Source: Methanobacterium sp. (GTDB lineage: Archaea > Methanobacteriota > Methanobacteria > Methanobacteriales > Methanobacteriaceae). Taken from it: 64,000 bases of DNA. Below the pieces are notes generated by a model. The model ran no database searches. It worked only from the letters and a program-made list of their open reading frames with translations, and had not been told where the DNA came from. Shown in pieces: positions 10,006 through 19,370 of the stretch (positions are counted from its first letter, which is position 1; each line of letters opens with the position of its first letter). A program made the translations under genes and the position numbers. The DNA lies in assembly GCA_015661405.1 (NCBI GenBank), contig JACWMK010000001.1:59223-123222 (forward strand). The letters are read 5' to 3'.

Positions 10006-11256
10006 ATGAAACTTTATGACATAGCAGTAGTTGGTGCAGGCCCTGCGGGCATGATGGCTGCAATTCGAGCAGGACAGCTTGATAAAAACGTGATTATAAT
10101 AGAAAAAAATGATATCTTAGGTAAAAAACTTAAAATCACTGGTAGCAGCCGATGTAACATTACCAATACCGCATCATTCGACATATTCATGGAAAAGTTT
10201 GGAAAAAGAGGATCTTTTTTTAGATCTGCTTTCTCTACTTTTTCAAGTAAAAGATTAATGACATTTTTTAAAGCTAAAGGATTAAAATTTAAAATTGAAG
10301 ATAATGGACGAGTTTTTCCAGTCACGGACAAATCAAGATCAGTCATAAAAGTTTTAAAAGAATATTTATCTGAAAATAAAGTTATAAGGAATTATAATAC
10401 TCGTTTAATTAATATTAAAAATAAAAAAGAATATTTTAGCCTGGATTTGGGGAATGATAATTATGTGGCGACCAGAAGTATCATATTAGCTACAGGTGGA
10501 GTGTCTTATAAGGCAACGGGTTCTACCGGTGATGGATTGGATATTGCACAAAAAATGGGTCATAGTATCAAACCATTAAAACCAGGATTAGTCCCTTTAA
10601 AACTCAGCGACACTTGGGTTAAGGAATTACAGGGAATATCACTGGAAAATATACAGATAAAAATTAAATATGGGAAAAAAAATATTATTTCAAATAACGG
10701 AAACTTAATCTTTACACATTTTGGAATTTCAGGCCCCCTGGTTCTGGATTATAGTAATCAAATAATTTCTATCCTTGAAAAAAATGAATCAATGCAGTTT
10801 TTCATTGATCTTAAACCTGAAATGACCATTCAAGAATTAGAAGAGAAGTTAATCAAGGAATTTGAAATTAGAAGAAAAAGTGAATTCAAGAATTTCATGA
10901 AATTTTTATTACCTAATCGGATGATTCCAGTATTTATAGAGTTATTAGGGATGAATGCTAAGAAAAAAGTAAACCAAATTGAAAAGGAAGAAAGAAATTC
11001 CATTATTAACTTATTAAAAGCTTTTCCTTTAACTATCATTGATTCAATGGGGGTTAATAAAGCAATGATTACTTGTGGTGGAATTTCAAGAAGTGAGATT
11101 AACCCACAAACTCTGGAATCAAAGTTAATTAAAAACTTATATTTTGCAGGGGAGATTATTGAAGGTTGTGCATCCAGCGGCGGCTATAATTTACAACAAG
11201 CATTCTCTACTGGTTATCTTGCAGGTGAAGCTGCAGCCAAACAAATAATAGAATAA
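10006..11256 (+). CDS. HI0933/YhiN-family flavoprotein oxidoreductase
   Basis: A 416-residue predicted FAD protein. The N-terminal Rossmann dinucleotide motif VVGAGPAGMMAAIRAG begins at residue 8, GSSRCNITNT follows at about 46, and LATGGVSYKATGSTGDG lies near 165. The C-terminal FAD-binding block includes YFAGEIIEGCASSGGYN. This layout is that of the HI0933/YhiN family, whose substrate is not established. It lies 106 nt after aspS on the same strand and may be transcribed with it. Confidence 0.88.
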   Translation: MKLYDIAVVGAGPAGMMAAIRAGQLDKNVIIIEKNDILGKKLKITGSSRCNITNTASFDIFMEKFGKRGSFFRSAFSTFSSKRLMTFFKAKGLKFKIEDNGRVFPVTDKSRSVIKVLKEYLSENKVIRNYNTRLINIKNKKEYFSLDLGNDNYVATRSIILATGGVSYKATGSTGDGLDIAQKMGHSIKPLKPGLVPLKLSDTWVKELQGISLENIQIKIKYGKKNIISNNGNLIFTHFGISGPLVLDYSNQIISILEKNESMQFFIDLKPEMTIQELEEKLIKEFEIRRKSEFKNFMKFLLPNRMIPVFIELLGMNAKKKVNQIEKEERNSIINLLKAFPLTIIDSMGVNKAMITCGGISRSEINPQTLESKLIKNLYFAGEIIEGCASSGGYNLQQAFSTGYLAGEAAAKQIIE

Positions 11257-11343
11257 TATTCTAATAAAAATCTTATTTTGAAATAAATATTTCTTATTTA
11301 AATAAAAAATAAATAATATTATAATATAAATAATGTATTCCTA

Positions 11344-11870
11344 ATGATCAAAATAGTTTATGATATTAAAGTTTATAGGGAAGTTTTAAAAGATGTTATT
11401 AAGGCAGATGATATAGTTGTAGAGTTAGGATGCCATGTTGGTAATTCAACCAGAATTATATCCCATTTAGCATGTAATGGGAAGATAATCGCCTTAGATA
11501 AAAGCCCTGAATCACCAGATTGTATGGATGCCATGATGAAAGAACAATCTAATATTGAATTCATGAAAAGAGATGTAAGACTACATGAAACTTTAGAAGA
11601 AGTTTTAAGTAAAATAAAAAAATGTGATGTGTTATCAGTTGATCTAGGAGGTGGGTATCACCCGGACACCAACTTCAAAGTCTTTTTCATTGGTCATCAA
11701 CTTTAAAGCCACGAGACACTATAATAAGAAATAGAGGATTAATAGATTTTATCCAATCATCATCCGCTTATGAAATTATAAAATCTAAGAATGGGTGGTT
11801 AGAGTCTTCTGGAAATTATGGAATTCCACCCCGGTTAAAGGAACTAAAACTTTGGTCAACAAAAATTTAG
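11344..11870 (+). pseudogene. SAM-dependent methyltransferase-like gene with one frameshift
   Basis: The first frame (11344-11706) gives a Rossmann methyltransferase fold with motif I VVELGCHVGNS and motif II IIALDKS, then DVLSVDLGGGYHPD, and terminates early. From 11691 the next frame continues as WSSTLKPRDTIIRNRG and on to KELKLWSTKI, stopping at 11870, just before the Shine-Dalgarno of the following gene. Joining them needs one extra base near a T5 run at 11682-11686, giving about 175 residues. It is either a recent pseudogene or a sequencing error. It is the first gene of the shikimate block, and its substrate is unknown. Confidence 0.75.
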
Positions 11871-11888
11871 GTAGGAGGTGTTTTATTT

Positions 11889-12683
11889 ATGATTGGTAAA
11901 AAAATTAGAATCGAAAGAATATTAGACAGGAAAACAGGAAGAAGTGTTATTGTACCTATGGATCATGGTGTTGCAATGGGACCTATCCCTGGTATCATCG
12001 ATATGACAAAATCTATAGATGAAGTTGCAAGTGGGGGTGCTAATGCCATTATAATGCATAAAGGAATGGTTGGTAATGGACATAGAGGATATGGAAGGGA
12101 TATTGGACTTATAATACATTTATCAGCAAGCACTTCTCTTGGACCTGATCCAGATAACAAGGTAATGGTAACCTCTGTTGAAAAAGCATTACAAGTAGGT
12201 GCAGATGCAGTGTCAGTGCATGTGAATATTGGATCTAGAAAAGAACCAGAAATGCTTAAAAAACTAGGAAACACTTCAGAAATTTGTGATAATTGGGGAA
12301 TGCCGCTCATAGCCATGATGTACCCTAGGGGACCTAAAATTAAAAATGAACATGATGCAGAAGTAGTAAAACTCGCTGCCAGGGCAGGAGCAGAATTGGG
12401 AGCAGACATAATCAAAACAAACTATACTGGAGATCCGGAAACATTCCAAGAAGTAGTTGATGGTTGCCCCGTTCCATTGGTTATTGCAGGAGGACCTCGT
12501 GTAGAAACAGATCGTGAACTTTTAGAAATGGTTAAAAATGCTGTTGATGTAGGCGGTGCTGGTGTAGCCATAGGTAGGAATGTTTTTCAGGCGGAATCTC
12601 CTAGAAAAACGACTAGAGCCATTACCGAGATAGTTCACAACGATGCTGAAGTAGATGATGCTTTAAAAATATTGCAAGGATAA
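11889..12683 (+). CDS. 2-amino-3,7-dideoxy-D-threo-hept-6-ulosonate (ADH) synthase
   Basis: First step of the archaeal shikimate route: a class I aldolase-type enzyme that makes ADH from aspartate semialdehyde and a 6-deoxy-ketohexose phosphate. The 264 residues contain VPMDHGVAMGP (Asp25) and IIKTNYTG with the predicted Schiff-base Lys176, equivalent to the lysine known in Methanocaldococcus MJ0400. A strong GGAGGTG lies 7 nt upstream. The next gene is the partner DHQ synthase II, which confirms the assignment over fructose-bisphosphate aldolase. Confidence 0.93.
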   Translation: MIGKKIRIERILDRKTGRSVIVPMDHGVAMGPIPGIIDMTKSIDEVASGGANAIIMHKGMVGNGHRGYGRDIGLIIHLSASTSLGPDPDNKVMVTSVEKALQVGADAVSVHVNIGSRKEPEMLKKLGNTSEICDNWGMPLIAMMYPRGPKIKNEHDAEVVKLAARAGAELGADIIKTNYTGDPETFQEVVDGCPVPLVIAGGPRVETDRELLEMVKNAVDVGGAGVAIGRNVFQAESPRKTTRAITEIVHNDAEVDDALKILQG

Positions 12684-12748
12684 AAACTATCTGAATAGTA
12701 TACTTTTTGAGGTATAAAACTAATTGGATTTTAGAGGTTTAGATACAA

Positions 12749-13873
12749 ATGAAATTTGTATGGATGATGGCAGAAGGTATGGAGTGGAATAAAAAAAAGG
12801 AATACATAACTACTGCCTTAGAATCAGGAATCAATCATATTGTCGATTTTACTGATATCGGAAATGTTAAACGACTCGGGAACATTACACTTATCTCCGA
12901 TATGGAAAGTTCAGATATAGTCCTTGTGGGTAAAAATGGTGAAGGGGATGGTACACTTCCTTTAATTGATGATTTATCCGAATCAAAAGATTTAGCCAGC
13001 ATTAAGAGGCTTAAAAGAAAAGAAAAATTAGTGGCTGCTTACGTTGAGATCAGTAGTAAAAAACATGAAAAATTAGCTTCTTACTTGGGAAAATATGTTG
13101 ATTATCTGATTCTGTTAGGTAAGGATTGGAAAGTAATTCCACTAGAAAACATTATAGCAGAACTGCAAAAAGAGGATGTTAAACTGATAGCTGCAGTGTC
13201 AGATTATGAAGAGGCGAAGCTTGCTTTGGAAACATTGGAATATGGTACTGATGGAGTTCTTTTATGTCCTAAAGATTTATCTCAGATAAAAAATGTTACC
13301 CAGTTAGTTGAGAAAATTGAATCTGAAAGTTATCAACTTAAAGCTGGTACTGTTAATCGTGTGGAATCAGTAGGTTCCGGTGATCGGGTTTGTGTGGACA
13401 CTTGCTCTATGATGAGTATGGGTGAAGGAATGCTCATAGGATCATACTCAAAAGGTTTATTTTTAGTTCATAGTGAATCTTTAGAAAGTGAATATGTAGC
13501 TTCAAGACCTTTCCGAGTTAATGCTGGTCCTGTACACGCTTATGTTATGACTCCCGGTAATAAAACAAGATATTTATCGGAAATCGAAGCTGGAGATGAA
13601 GTTTTAATAGTAGATAAAGAAGGAAATTCTAAAAATGTGGTTGTGGGACGGGTTAAAATCGAAAAACGACCATTAATGTTGGTGGAAGCAGAATATAATG
13701 GAATAATTTTAAGAACCCTTCTTCAAAACGCTGAAACTATAAGACTGGTTAAGGAAGATGGAACACCTATTAGTGTGTCTGAACTTAAAGTTGGAGATAA
13801 AATTATGATTTACCTGGATCCTAATGCTAGACACTTTGGCATGGCTATTGAAGAAAGCATAATAGAAAAATAG
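12749..13873 (+). CDS. 3-dehydroquinate synthase II
   Basis: Converts ADH to 3-dehydroquinate with NAD+-dependent deamination, feeding aromatic amino-acid synthesis. The 374-residue protein opens with the typical KFVWMMAEGMEWNKKKEYI and has VNRVESVGSGDRVCVDTC near 205-220, SMGEGMLIGSYSKGLFLVHS, and FRVNAGPVHAYVMTPG, all characteristic of the archaeal AroB' family. It follows ADH synthase by 65 nt and is probably co-transcribed with it. Confidence 0.95.
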   Translation: MKFVWMMAEGMEWNKKKEYITTALESGINHIVDFTDIGNVKRLGNITLISDMESSDIVLVGKNGEGDGTLPLIDDLSESKDLASIKRLKRKEKLVAAYVEISSKKHEKLASYLGKYVDYLILLGKDWKVIPLENIIAELQKEDVKLIAAVSDYEEAKLALETLEYGTDGVLLCPKDLSQIKNVTQLVEKIESESYQLKAGTVNRVESVGSGDRVCVDTCSMMSMGEGMLIGSYSKGLFLVHSESLESEYVASRPFRVNAGPVHAYVMTPGNKTRYLSEIEAGDEVLIVDKEGNSKNVVVGRVKIEKRPLMLVEAEYNGIILRTLLQNAETIRLVKEDGTPISVSELKVGDKIMIYLDPNARHFGMAIEESIIEK

Positions 13874-14032
13874 TATTAAAAACTTTCTTATTAAAAAATT
13901 TTTTAGGCTTTTTTTAATGAATTAATATATTAAAAGGTTTATATTTCCTGAAAACATATTAATAATTGTTAAAATCTAAATTTTAATTATTTTTCTTTTA
14001 AAATTAAATTTTTTTTAGAGGATATAATTAAT

Positions 14033-14974
14033 ATGGATGGCTATGAAGTAGAATTGATAACACCTCAAAAGAAAGATGACCTATTCCCGGAAGTTGTGGA
14101 TAAAGTTAAATTTGAAAGAAAAGCTAATATTCATGGAGCTTGTGTCAAATTATTAACGGATAACCATGAGTTTAAAGAAGAATGGGAAGATAATTTTAAA
14201 TTTATGAGTGAAGATATTAGACCTCACGCTAAAGTATTCTCGATTGAAGACGGTAATGATCTTAGTGTGATGTATGAGCCCATATCTAAGACTTGTATTA
14301 TTAAAAATACTGATTATTATGGTTGGATTAAGAGTATTGCCTTGGCTGCTATTTCAGATTTTTTTGAGGAATATCATTCTGTTCATAGAAGATATTCAGT
14401 CCATGGATCAGTTGTAGATTATTCTGGTCATGGTATGGCTATTATTGGACCTCCCGGGACTGGTAAAACAACATTAACTTATGGTTTGTTACAGGCGGAT
14501 GAATTTAATTATATTTCAGATGACTGGTTTTTCACCAGGCTATTTGATAATGGTGTAATTGTTTATTCATCAGAAAAAAATTCTTACATTCGAGATGATA
14601 TTGAAAATGTATGGGAAAGTTTCTCTTTATTATTGGAGCAAGTTAAACTCGACCCTCACAATAGGGGAATCGCTGATGTGAACACTTTATTCAAGGAAAG
14701 AGTAAGGGAGAGTTCAACCCTGAAAAGTGTAGTTTTATTGGAGAGAAATTCTAATAATCCTGTTTTTAGAGAGTTAGATGTTAATGAAGCAGTGAATTTC
14801 ATGGTGGAAAAGGATTTCTGTAATCCTCATCAACTTGTTAGGGATGAAAGAAAGTTTAACCTTAGAAAAAATTTCTTCCTAGAATTATTCTCTAGAGTAG
14901 ATGTACATGTTTTGAATACTATAGAAAAACCTGCTGAAAGTCTTAATAGAATAATAGAATTAGGGAAAAGGTGA
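14033..14974 (+). CDS. HPr-kinase/PEPCK-like P-loop protein of unknown function
   Basis: Of the 313 residues, roughly 1-115 form a divergent N-terminal domain. A Walker A GPPGTGKTTLTYGL follows at about 140, then YISDDWFF with a paired Asp. The short sheet-P-loop-DD arrangement resembles the catalytic domain of HPr kinase and related PEPCK-fold ATPases, but no PTS genes are present here. No membrane segment or signal peptide is seen. It ends 6 nt before thpR and lies in a block with shikimate and tRNA 3'-end genes, so translation of the two is probably coupled. A serine or small-molecule kinase role is inference only. Confidence 0.7.
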   Translation: MDGYEVELITPQKKDDLFPEVVDKVKFERKANIHGACVKLLTDNHEFKEEWEDNFKFMSEDIRPHAKVFSIEDGNDLSVMYEPISKTCIIKNTDYYGWIKSIALAAISDFFEEYHSVHRRYSVHGSVVDYSGHGMAIIGPPGTGKTTLTYGLLQADEFNYISDDWFFTRLFDNGVIVYSSEKNSYIRDDIENVWESFSLLLEQVKLDPHNRGIADVNTLFKERVRESSTLKSVVLLERNSNNPVFRELDVNEAVNFMVEKDFCNPHQLVRDERKFNLRKNFFLELFSRVDVHVLNTIEKPAESLNRIIELGKR

Positions 14975-14980
14975 ACGAAT

Positions 14981-15529
14981 ATGAGAGCGTTTTTAGCTGT
15001 GGATTTAGATGAAAAACTAAAAAATGAAGTAATAAATGTTCAAAAAAAAATCAAGGATGCAAATGCTCAACTCAAATTTGTAGAACCTGAAAATCTCCAT
15101 TTTACCCTTAAATTCTTAGGTGAAGTTTCCGATAGTAAATTGGAAGATTTAAAAGTAATGATCGAAAATAATATTACGGAATACAAACCTTTTAAACTTT
15201 CCATTAATAAAACTGGTTTTTTCCCGCATTCAGGATATATTAGAGTGATTTGGTTGGGTGTGGAAAACCCTGAAGCTTACTCACAGATGCAAATGGATTT
15301 GGATGAAGAATTTGTTAAATTAGGTTTTAAAAAAGAGAAAAGTTACATTCCCCATTTAACCATAGCAAGGGTTAAAGGAGCAAAGAATAAAGAAGCTCTA
15401 ATTTCTATTATTAAGGAAATGGAGAATGTTGATATTGGAGATATGATGTTGGATAAATTAGTGCTTAAGGAAAGTGAACTCACACCTGTTGGTCCTATTT
15501 ATTCTAACTTAGTAGAATTTAAACTCTAA
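14981..15529 (+). CDS. thpR: RNA 2',3'-cyclic phosphodiesterase (2H family)
   Basis: A 182-residue 2H phosphoesterase. The two catalytic signatures are seen as HFTLKF near residue 43 and HLTIAR near 126, the HxTx pair that opens 2',3'-cyclic phosphates. The family was named LigT for 2'-5' RNA ligase activity, but hydrolysis is the better supported reaction. It is spaced tightly after the P-loop protein and precedes the CCA-adding enzyme, which suggests RNA 3'-end or tRNA repair. Confidence 0.92.
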   Translation: MRAFLAVDLDEKLKNEVINVQKKIKDANAQLKFVEPENLHFTLKFLGEVSDSKLEDLKVMIENNITEYKPFKLSINKTGFFPHSGYIRVIWLGVENPEAYSQMQMDLDEEFVKLGFKKEKSYIPHLTIARVKGAKNKEALISIIKEMENVDIGDMMLDKLVLKESELTPVGPIYSNLVEFKL

Positions 15530-15681
15530 AAAAAAATTAAGATTTTCATAGTTATAATTTTAAATCTCAAAAATTTTTTTTATATTTTAATTTATTTAAT
15601 TATATAAAAAATTAATCAATCATTTAAAAATGTTATTATAAAAACAATTTAAGGATTCATATTTTCTTAAGGTGACTTTTT

Positions 15682-17064
15682 GTGACTAATATAGATTATA
15701 AAAAAATTTTAGAGGAAATAAAACCTTCAAAAAGTGAAATAAATAATGTGAAGTCTTTGTCAAATAAATTAATCTGTATACTAAATCAATTTGCAATGGA
15801 TGAAAATATAAATGCAGAAACAGTATTAGTGGGTTCTGTAGCTAAAAATACTTGGTTTGGAAAAGCTGATATTGATTTATTCATAAAATTTCCTTTAAAT
15901 ACTTCACCGAATTATCTTAAAGAAAAAGGATTACGTTTGGGTTATGAATGTATAAAGAGAATGAATGGAGAATATGAATGTCGTTATGCATCTCATCCTT
16001 ATATTACCGGTCTTATAGATGATTATGAAATTGATTTTGTACCCTGTTATGATATAAAACATTCAGGAGAGCTTAAATCAGCTGTAGATCGAACCATACC
16101 CCATACTAAATATATTAAAAAAAATTTAAATCCTAAACAAGCCGATGAAGTAATATTACTTAAAAGATTCATGAAATCCATAGGAACATATGGATCTGAA
16201 TTCAAGGTAAGTGGATTTGCTGGTTACCTATGTGAACTCTTAATCCTTTATTATAATTCTTTTGAACAAGTTTTAAAATCCGCTTCTACTGAATGGAAAC
16301 CAGGTTATTATATAGATTTAATGGATTATGATACTATTTCATTATTTAATGAACCATTAATAGTAGTTGATCCCGTGGATAAGAATAGAAACGTGGCTGC
16401 AGCTGTTAGCCTACAGAAAATGTCAGAATTTGTAGCTGCATCACGAAATTTTCTTAAAGAACCATCCGCGTCATATTTTGATTCTAAAGAGGTTAATGTT
16501 GATTTAAATATTATAAAAAATGAATTCACTAAAAGAGGTACCAAAACTTTATTATTAACATTTAAAACTCCTGATGTACCTATTGATGCATTATATCCTC
16601 AAATTAAAAAAACTGAAAATTCAATAATTAATTTAATGGAAAGGAAGGGATTCAAAATTTTTGGTAGTGATTCTTGGAGTGACGATGCAGAATTAGTTAT
16701 TATCTTATTAGAATTCAGTGTATGGAAACTTCCCGAAATAAAAAAGCATTTAGGACCTCAATTATGGTTTAAAGACTATCAAGAAAAATATTTAAAGAAA
16801 TATAAGGATAAAGTATGGATTGAAGGAGATAGATGGGTGGCTGCAGTGGAAAGAGATTATCCTAAAGCAGAATTTCTGTTAAAAGTTTCCTTGACAAATG
16901 TAAAAATCGGTTACCTTAGGTTTGGTAAACATATAAAGAATGAAATTTTAAAAGAACATAAATTAACTGATTTAATAAAATTTTTAGAATCAAATGAAAT
17001 TAATGAAGATATCTTAAAATTTTTACATACTTATTTAAATAAAAATGAGGTTTTATGGAGATAA
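15682..17064 (+). CDS. cca: CCA tRNA nucleotidyltransferase, archaeal class I
   Basis: Adds or repairs the 3'-CCA of tRNAs. The 460-residue protein has the class I nucleotidyltransferase head (VLVGSVAKNTW, then ADIDLFIKF carrying the metal-binding DxD at about residues 67-69) and the third acidic residue region YEIDFVPCY, followed by the archaeal helical body and tail domains. The start is GTG, with AAGGTGAC 6 nt upstream. It is the last gene of the co-directional block. Confidence 0.95.
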   Translation: MTNIDYKKILEEIKPSKSEINNVKSLSNKLICILNQFAMDENINAETVLVGSVAKNTWFGKADIDLFIKFPLNTSPNYLKEKGLRLGYECIKRMNGEYECRYASHPYITGLIDDYEIDFVPCYDIKHSGELKSAVDRTIPHTKYIKKNLNPKQADEVILLKRFMKSIGTYGSEFKVSGFAGYLCELLILYYNSFEQVLKSASTEWKPGYYIDLMDYDTISLFNEPLIVVDPVDKNRNVAAAVSLQKMSEFVAASRNFLKEPSASYFDSKEVNVDLNIIKNEFTKRGTKTLLLTFKTPDVPIDALYPQIKKTENSIINLMERKGFKIFGSDSWSDDAELVIILLEFSVWKLPEIKKHLGPQLWFKDYQEKYLKKYKDKVWIEGDRWVAAVERDYPKAEFLLKVSLTNVKIGYLRFGKHIKNEILKEHKLTDLIKFLESNEINEDILKFLHTYLNKNEVLWR

Positions 17065-17235
17065 ATTTTTATAAAAAACTTTTTAAATATTTAAATACTT
17101 ATTCTGAGTAAATAATTTCAATATTTAACTCTTTTAAGTTTATTTTATTGTAATTCATTTAATGAAAAAATTTATGATAATTCTATAATAAAGGATTATA
17201 AAACAAATTCCCCTTTATAGATAAATTTCTTTTAA

Positions 17236-18843
17236 TTATACGAAATGATTATAGATTGCTTGTAATGGTTTAGGCATCATAGTTATCTCACCATTTCTAG
17301 CATCTTGAAGCATTTCTTGTAGATTATAATCATAATCATCTTCACACATTTTAACTAACTTCCTAGATTTTCCAAGAGCAAAATTAAATACTTGCTTAGC
17401 CCCGTAAGTACTAATAGAATTAACATTAGTCATATGGAAATATTCATCAAGTAATGTTTCTGTCCAGTTCTGACTATGTTCCCAACATCTTAACATAAGT
17501 TCACATTGCTTACGTGTCATATCCTCCACTGAAAATGACTTTAATCCCTCTAATCTCCCTTCAGATACAAAGAAAAGTGGAACAATTACACTCTTAAAAT
17601 CTTTTAATTCACTAACCAAATCAATAGTCAATTCTACATCGTTTTCATCCTCACCGGGAAGTCCTATAATTAATGTTGCAATAGGTACCCAATTATTATC
17701 AGATAAAATCTGGAATGCATCTATCACAACTTCCGGCCACTCCTCAGGTTTGAAAGGCTTACATTTACCCTTCATACCATCATTAATCAACTTAGGACTG
17801 CCAGTTTCTATTCCAGTTTGACCAGTTAACCATTCATTTTTACTAGCTCCGAGAATATTTGACACATCCTCAACCACTTCCGGTGCGCTGGCTGCGGATG
17901 ATAACGCGAAATGACTCATTGCAACTGCATCCACGCCAGGATAATCATGTACTTGCTGGAATAAATCAGTTACAGCTTTTTGGTTAACCTCAAAACCATT
18001 AGCCTTGTATCTGAGTACATCTTCAGCGTGAAGTATTGGTTGTTTTCCAGCCTTAAGGTTAACTTCTACCTCCTTCAATATATGTTCAATTGGCAAACAA
18101 CGATATCGCTGTAGTGTTGGAACACAAAATGCACAACCACGACCACATCCACGAGCAATCTCTACAATTCCCTCTATACTTGCTTCTTTAATACTAGGAA
18201 TCTCTTCCTCTTCAAGAACTTCTCCGTGAACAACTTTTGGAAGTTCATCTCCATTTATTGCTCTCTTAAAGAGGGTATCTACTACTTTCTCCCCTTCACC
18301 AATAACTACACAATCTAATCCCAGTCTATTTCTAGGTTCATCACCTTCAAATTGCCAAGCTCCAGGCCCACCTACTATAATTTTCGGTTGATAATGTTGC
18401 ACTGCGGGATGATTTAATAATTCTTCAAACTTCACTGACATGTAGTTATTATCTCCTCCCAGTAGTTGTGTAAATGTTGAAGTGGCAGGTGCAATTCCAA
18501 GCGGATCAAATCCACTTATTGATAATACTTTAGTATTTGAACCAATTACTTTATCTAAATGTTCAGGATGTGCTACAATCACGTCTTCCCTTTTAAAACC
18601 ATTATTTAATAGTGCAGCTTCAATTTTCCTAGTTCCACATGGTGCATATTTAACTGATCCATCTTTATTGGATTCGATAGATGGGCAGAGCATCGAAAAA
18701 TACATTATATCCGGTATTAATCCTTTAGGTACACAGGCACCAAAACCTATGAATAGTAAACCATTATAATGACTCATAAGTGTTCTATCAGCGGTTAAAA
18801 CAATCTTATATCCTTCATTATCACGTAAATTGATTTTACTCAC
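17236..18843 (-). CDS. B12-binding-type radical SAM protein, function unknown
   Basis: The 535 residues have an N-terminal alpha/beta region resembling the cobalamin-binding domain of class B radical SAM enzymes (PKIIVGGPGAWQFEGD, VVIGEGEKVVDTLF). The [4Fe-4S] motif is C233-x3-C237-x2-C240 (ARGCGRGCAFC), and a TIM-barrel follows containing LTGQTGIETGSPKL and LIIGLPGEDENDVE. A canonical DxHxxG B12 signature is not obvious. Related methanogen proteins are uncharacterised; methylation or methylthiolation is possible. It is monocistronic on the minus strand. Confidence 0.82.
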   Translation of the reverse strand: MSKINLRDNEGYKIVLTADRTLMSHYNGLLFIGFGACVPKGLIPDIMYFSMLCPSIESNKDGSVKYAPCGTRKIEAALLNNGFKREDVIVAHPEHLDKVIGSNTKVLSISGFDPLGIAPATSTFTQLLGGDNNYMSVKFEELLNHPAVQHYQPKIIVGGPGAWQFEGDEPRNRLGLDCVVIGEGEKVVDTLFKRAINGDELPKVVHGEVLEEEEIPSIKEASIEGIVEIARGCGRGCAFCVPTLQRYRCLPIEHILKEVEVNLKAGKQPILHAEDVLRYKANGFEVNQKAVTDLFQQVHDYPGVDAVAMSHFALSSAASAPEVVEDVSNILGASKNEWLTGQTGIETGSPKLINDGMKGKCKPFKPEEWPEVVIDAFQILSDNNWVPIATLIIGLPGEDENDVELTIDLVSELKDFKSVIVPLFFVSEGRLEGLKSFSVEDMTRKQCELMLRCWEHSQNWTETLLDEYFHMTNVNSISTYGAKQVFNFALGKSRKLVKMCEDDYDYNLQEMLQDARNGEITMMPKPLQAIYNHFV

Positions 18844-19370
18844 CTACAAATTTCGCTACCCAAACTGAATTTTTTAAAATGTTTTCAAATTTAATTAACC
18901 ATTTTATCTTGTTATCTAAAAAACAACTAATTTTTAAATAAGTTTTGTATTATTAATTATGAATTTTATGATAGAAATAATATAGTATTAACAATAAACA
19001 GTAGTAGATGCTTAATTATGAATAAAATTCCATAAAAACATTTGAAAACATGAATGAAAGTATAATTCATTAATTTAATACTAAAAATTATATAAACAAA
19101 GAAATGATTAATAATTCCAGAAGTATTTAAGGATTTATATAATATTTATCAGTTTATCAAAAAAACACTAATACTCAATTAAATTTTATATCTATTAAGA
19201 ATAAAGTAACGGTCATCTAATATGACTTTAAAATACTATATAATACTCATTTAAGCCTTAAAAAAGAATAAGAACGACTCATTTAGATAAAACAAATAAT
19301 TTATAGAAAAAAGATCTTAACTAAATAAAAAAAGATAATGGACTTATTAGTAGGAGCTTATTTTTATGAA
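18844..19370. other. 527-bp AT-rich intergenic region
   Basis: This region lies between the radical SAM gene (reading left) and the 3' end of priS. I see no ORF, tRNA-like element or clear repeat, only AT-rich sequence. It must hold the radical SAM promoter on its left side. Confidence 0.5.

Noticed and set aside
11963..12415. 150-codon minus-strand ORF opposite ADH synthase
   Set aside because: Its composition follows the third-position bias of the real gene, which is fully conserved.
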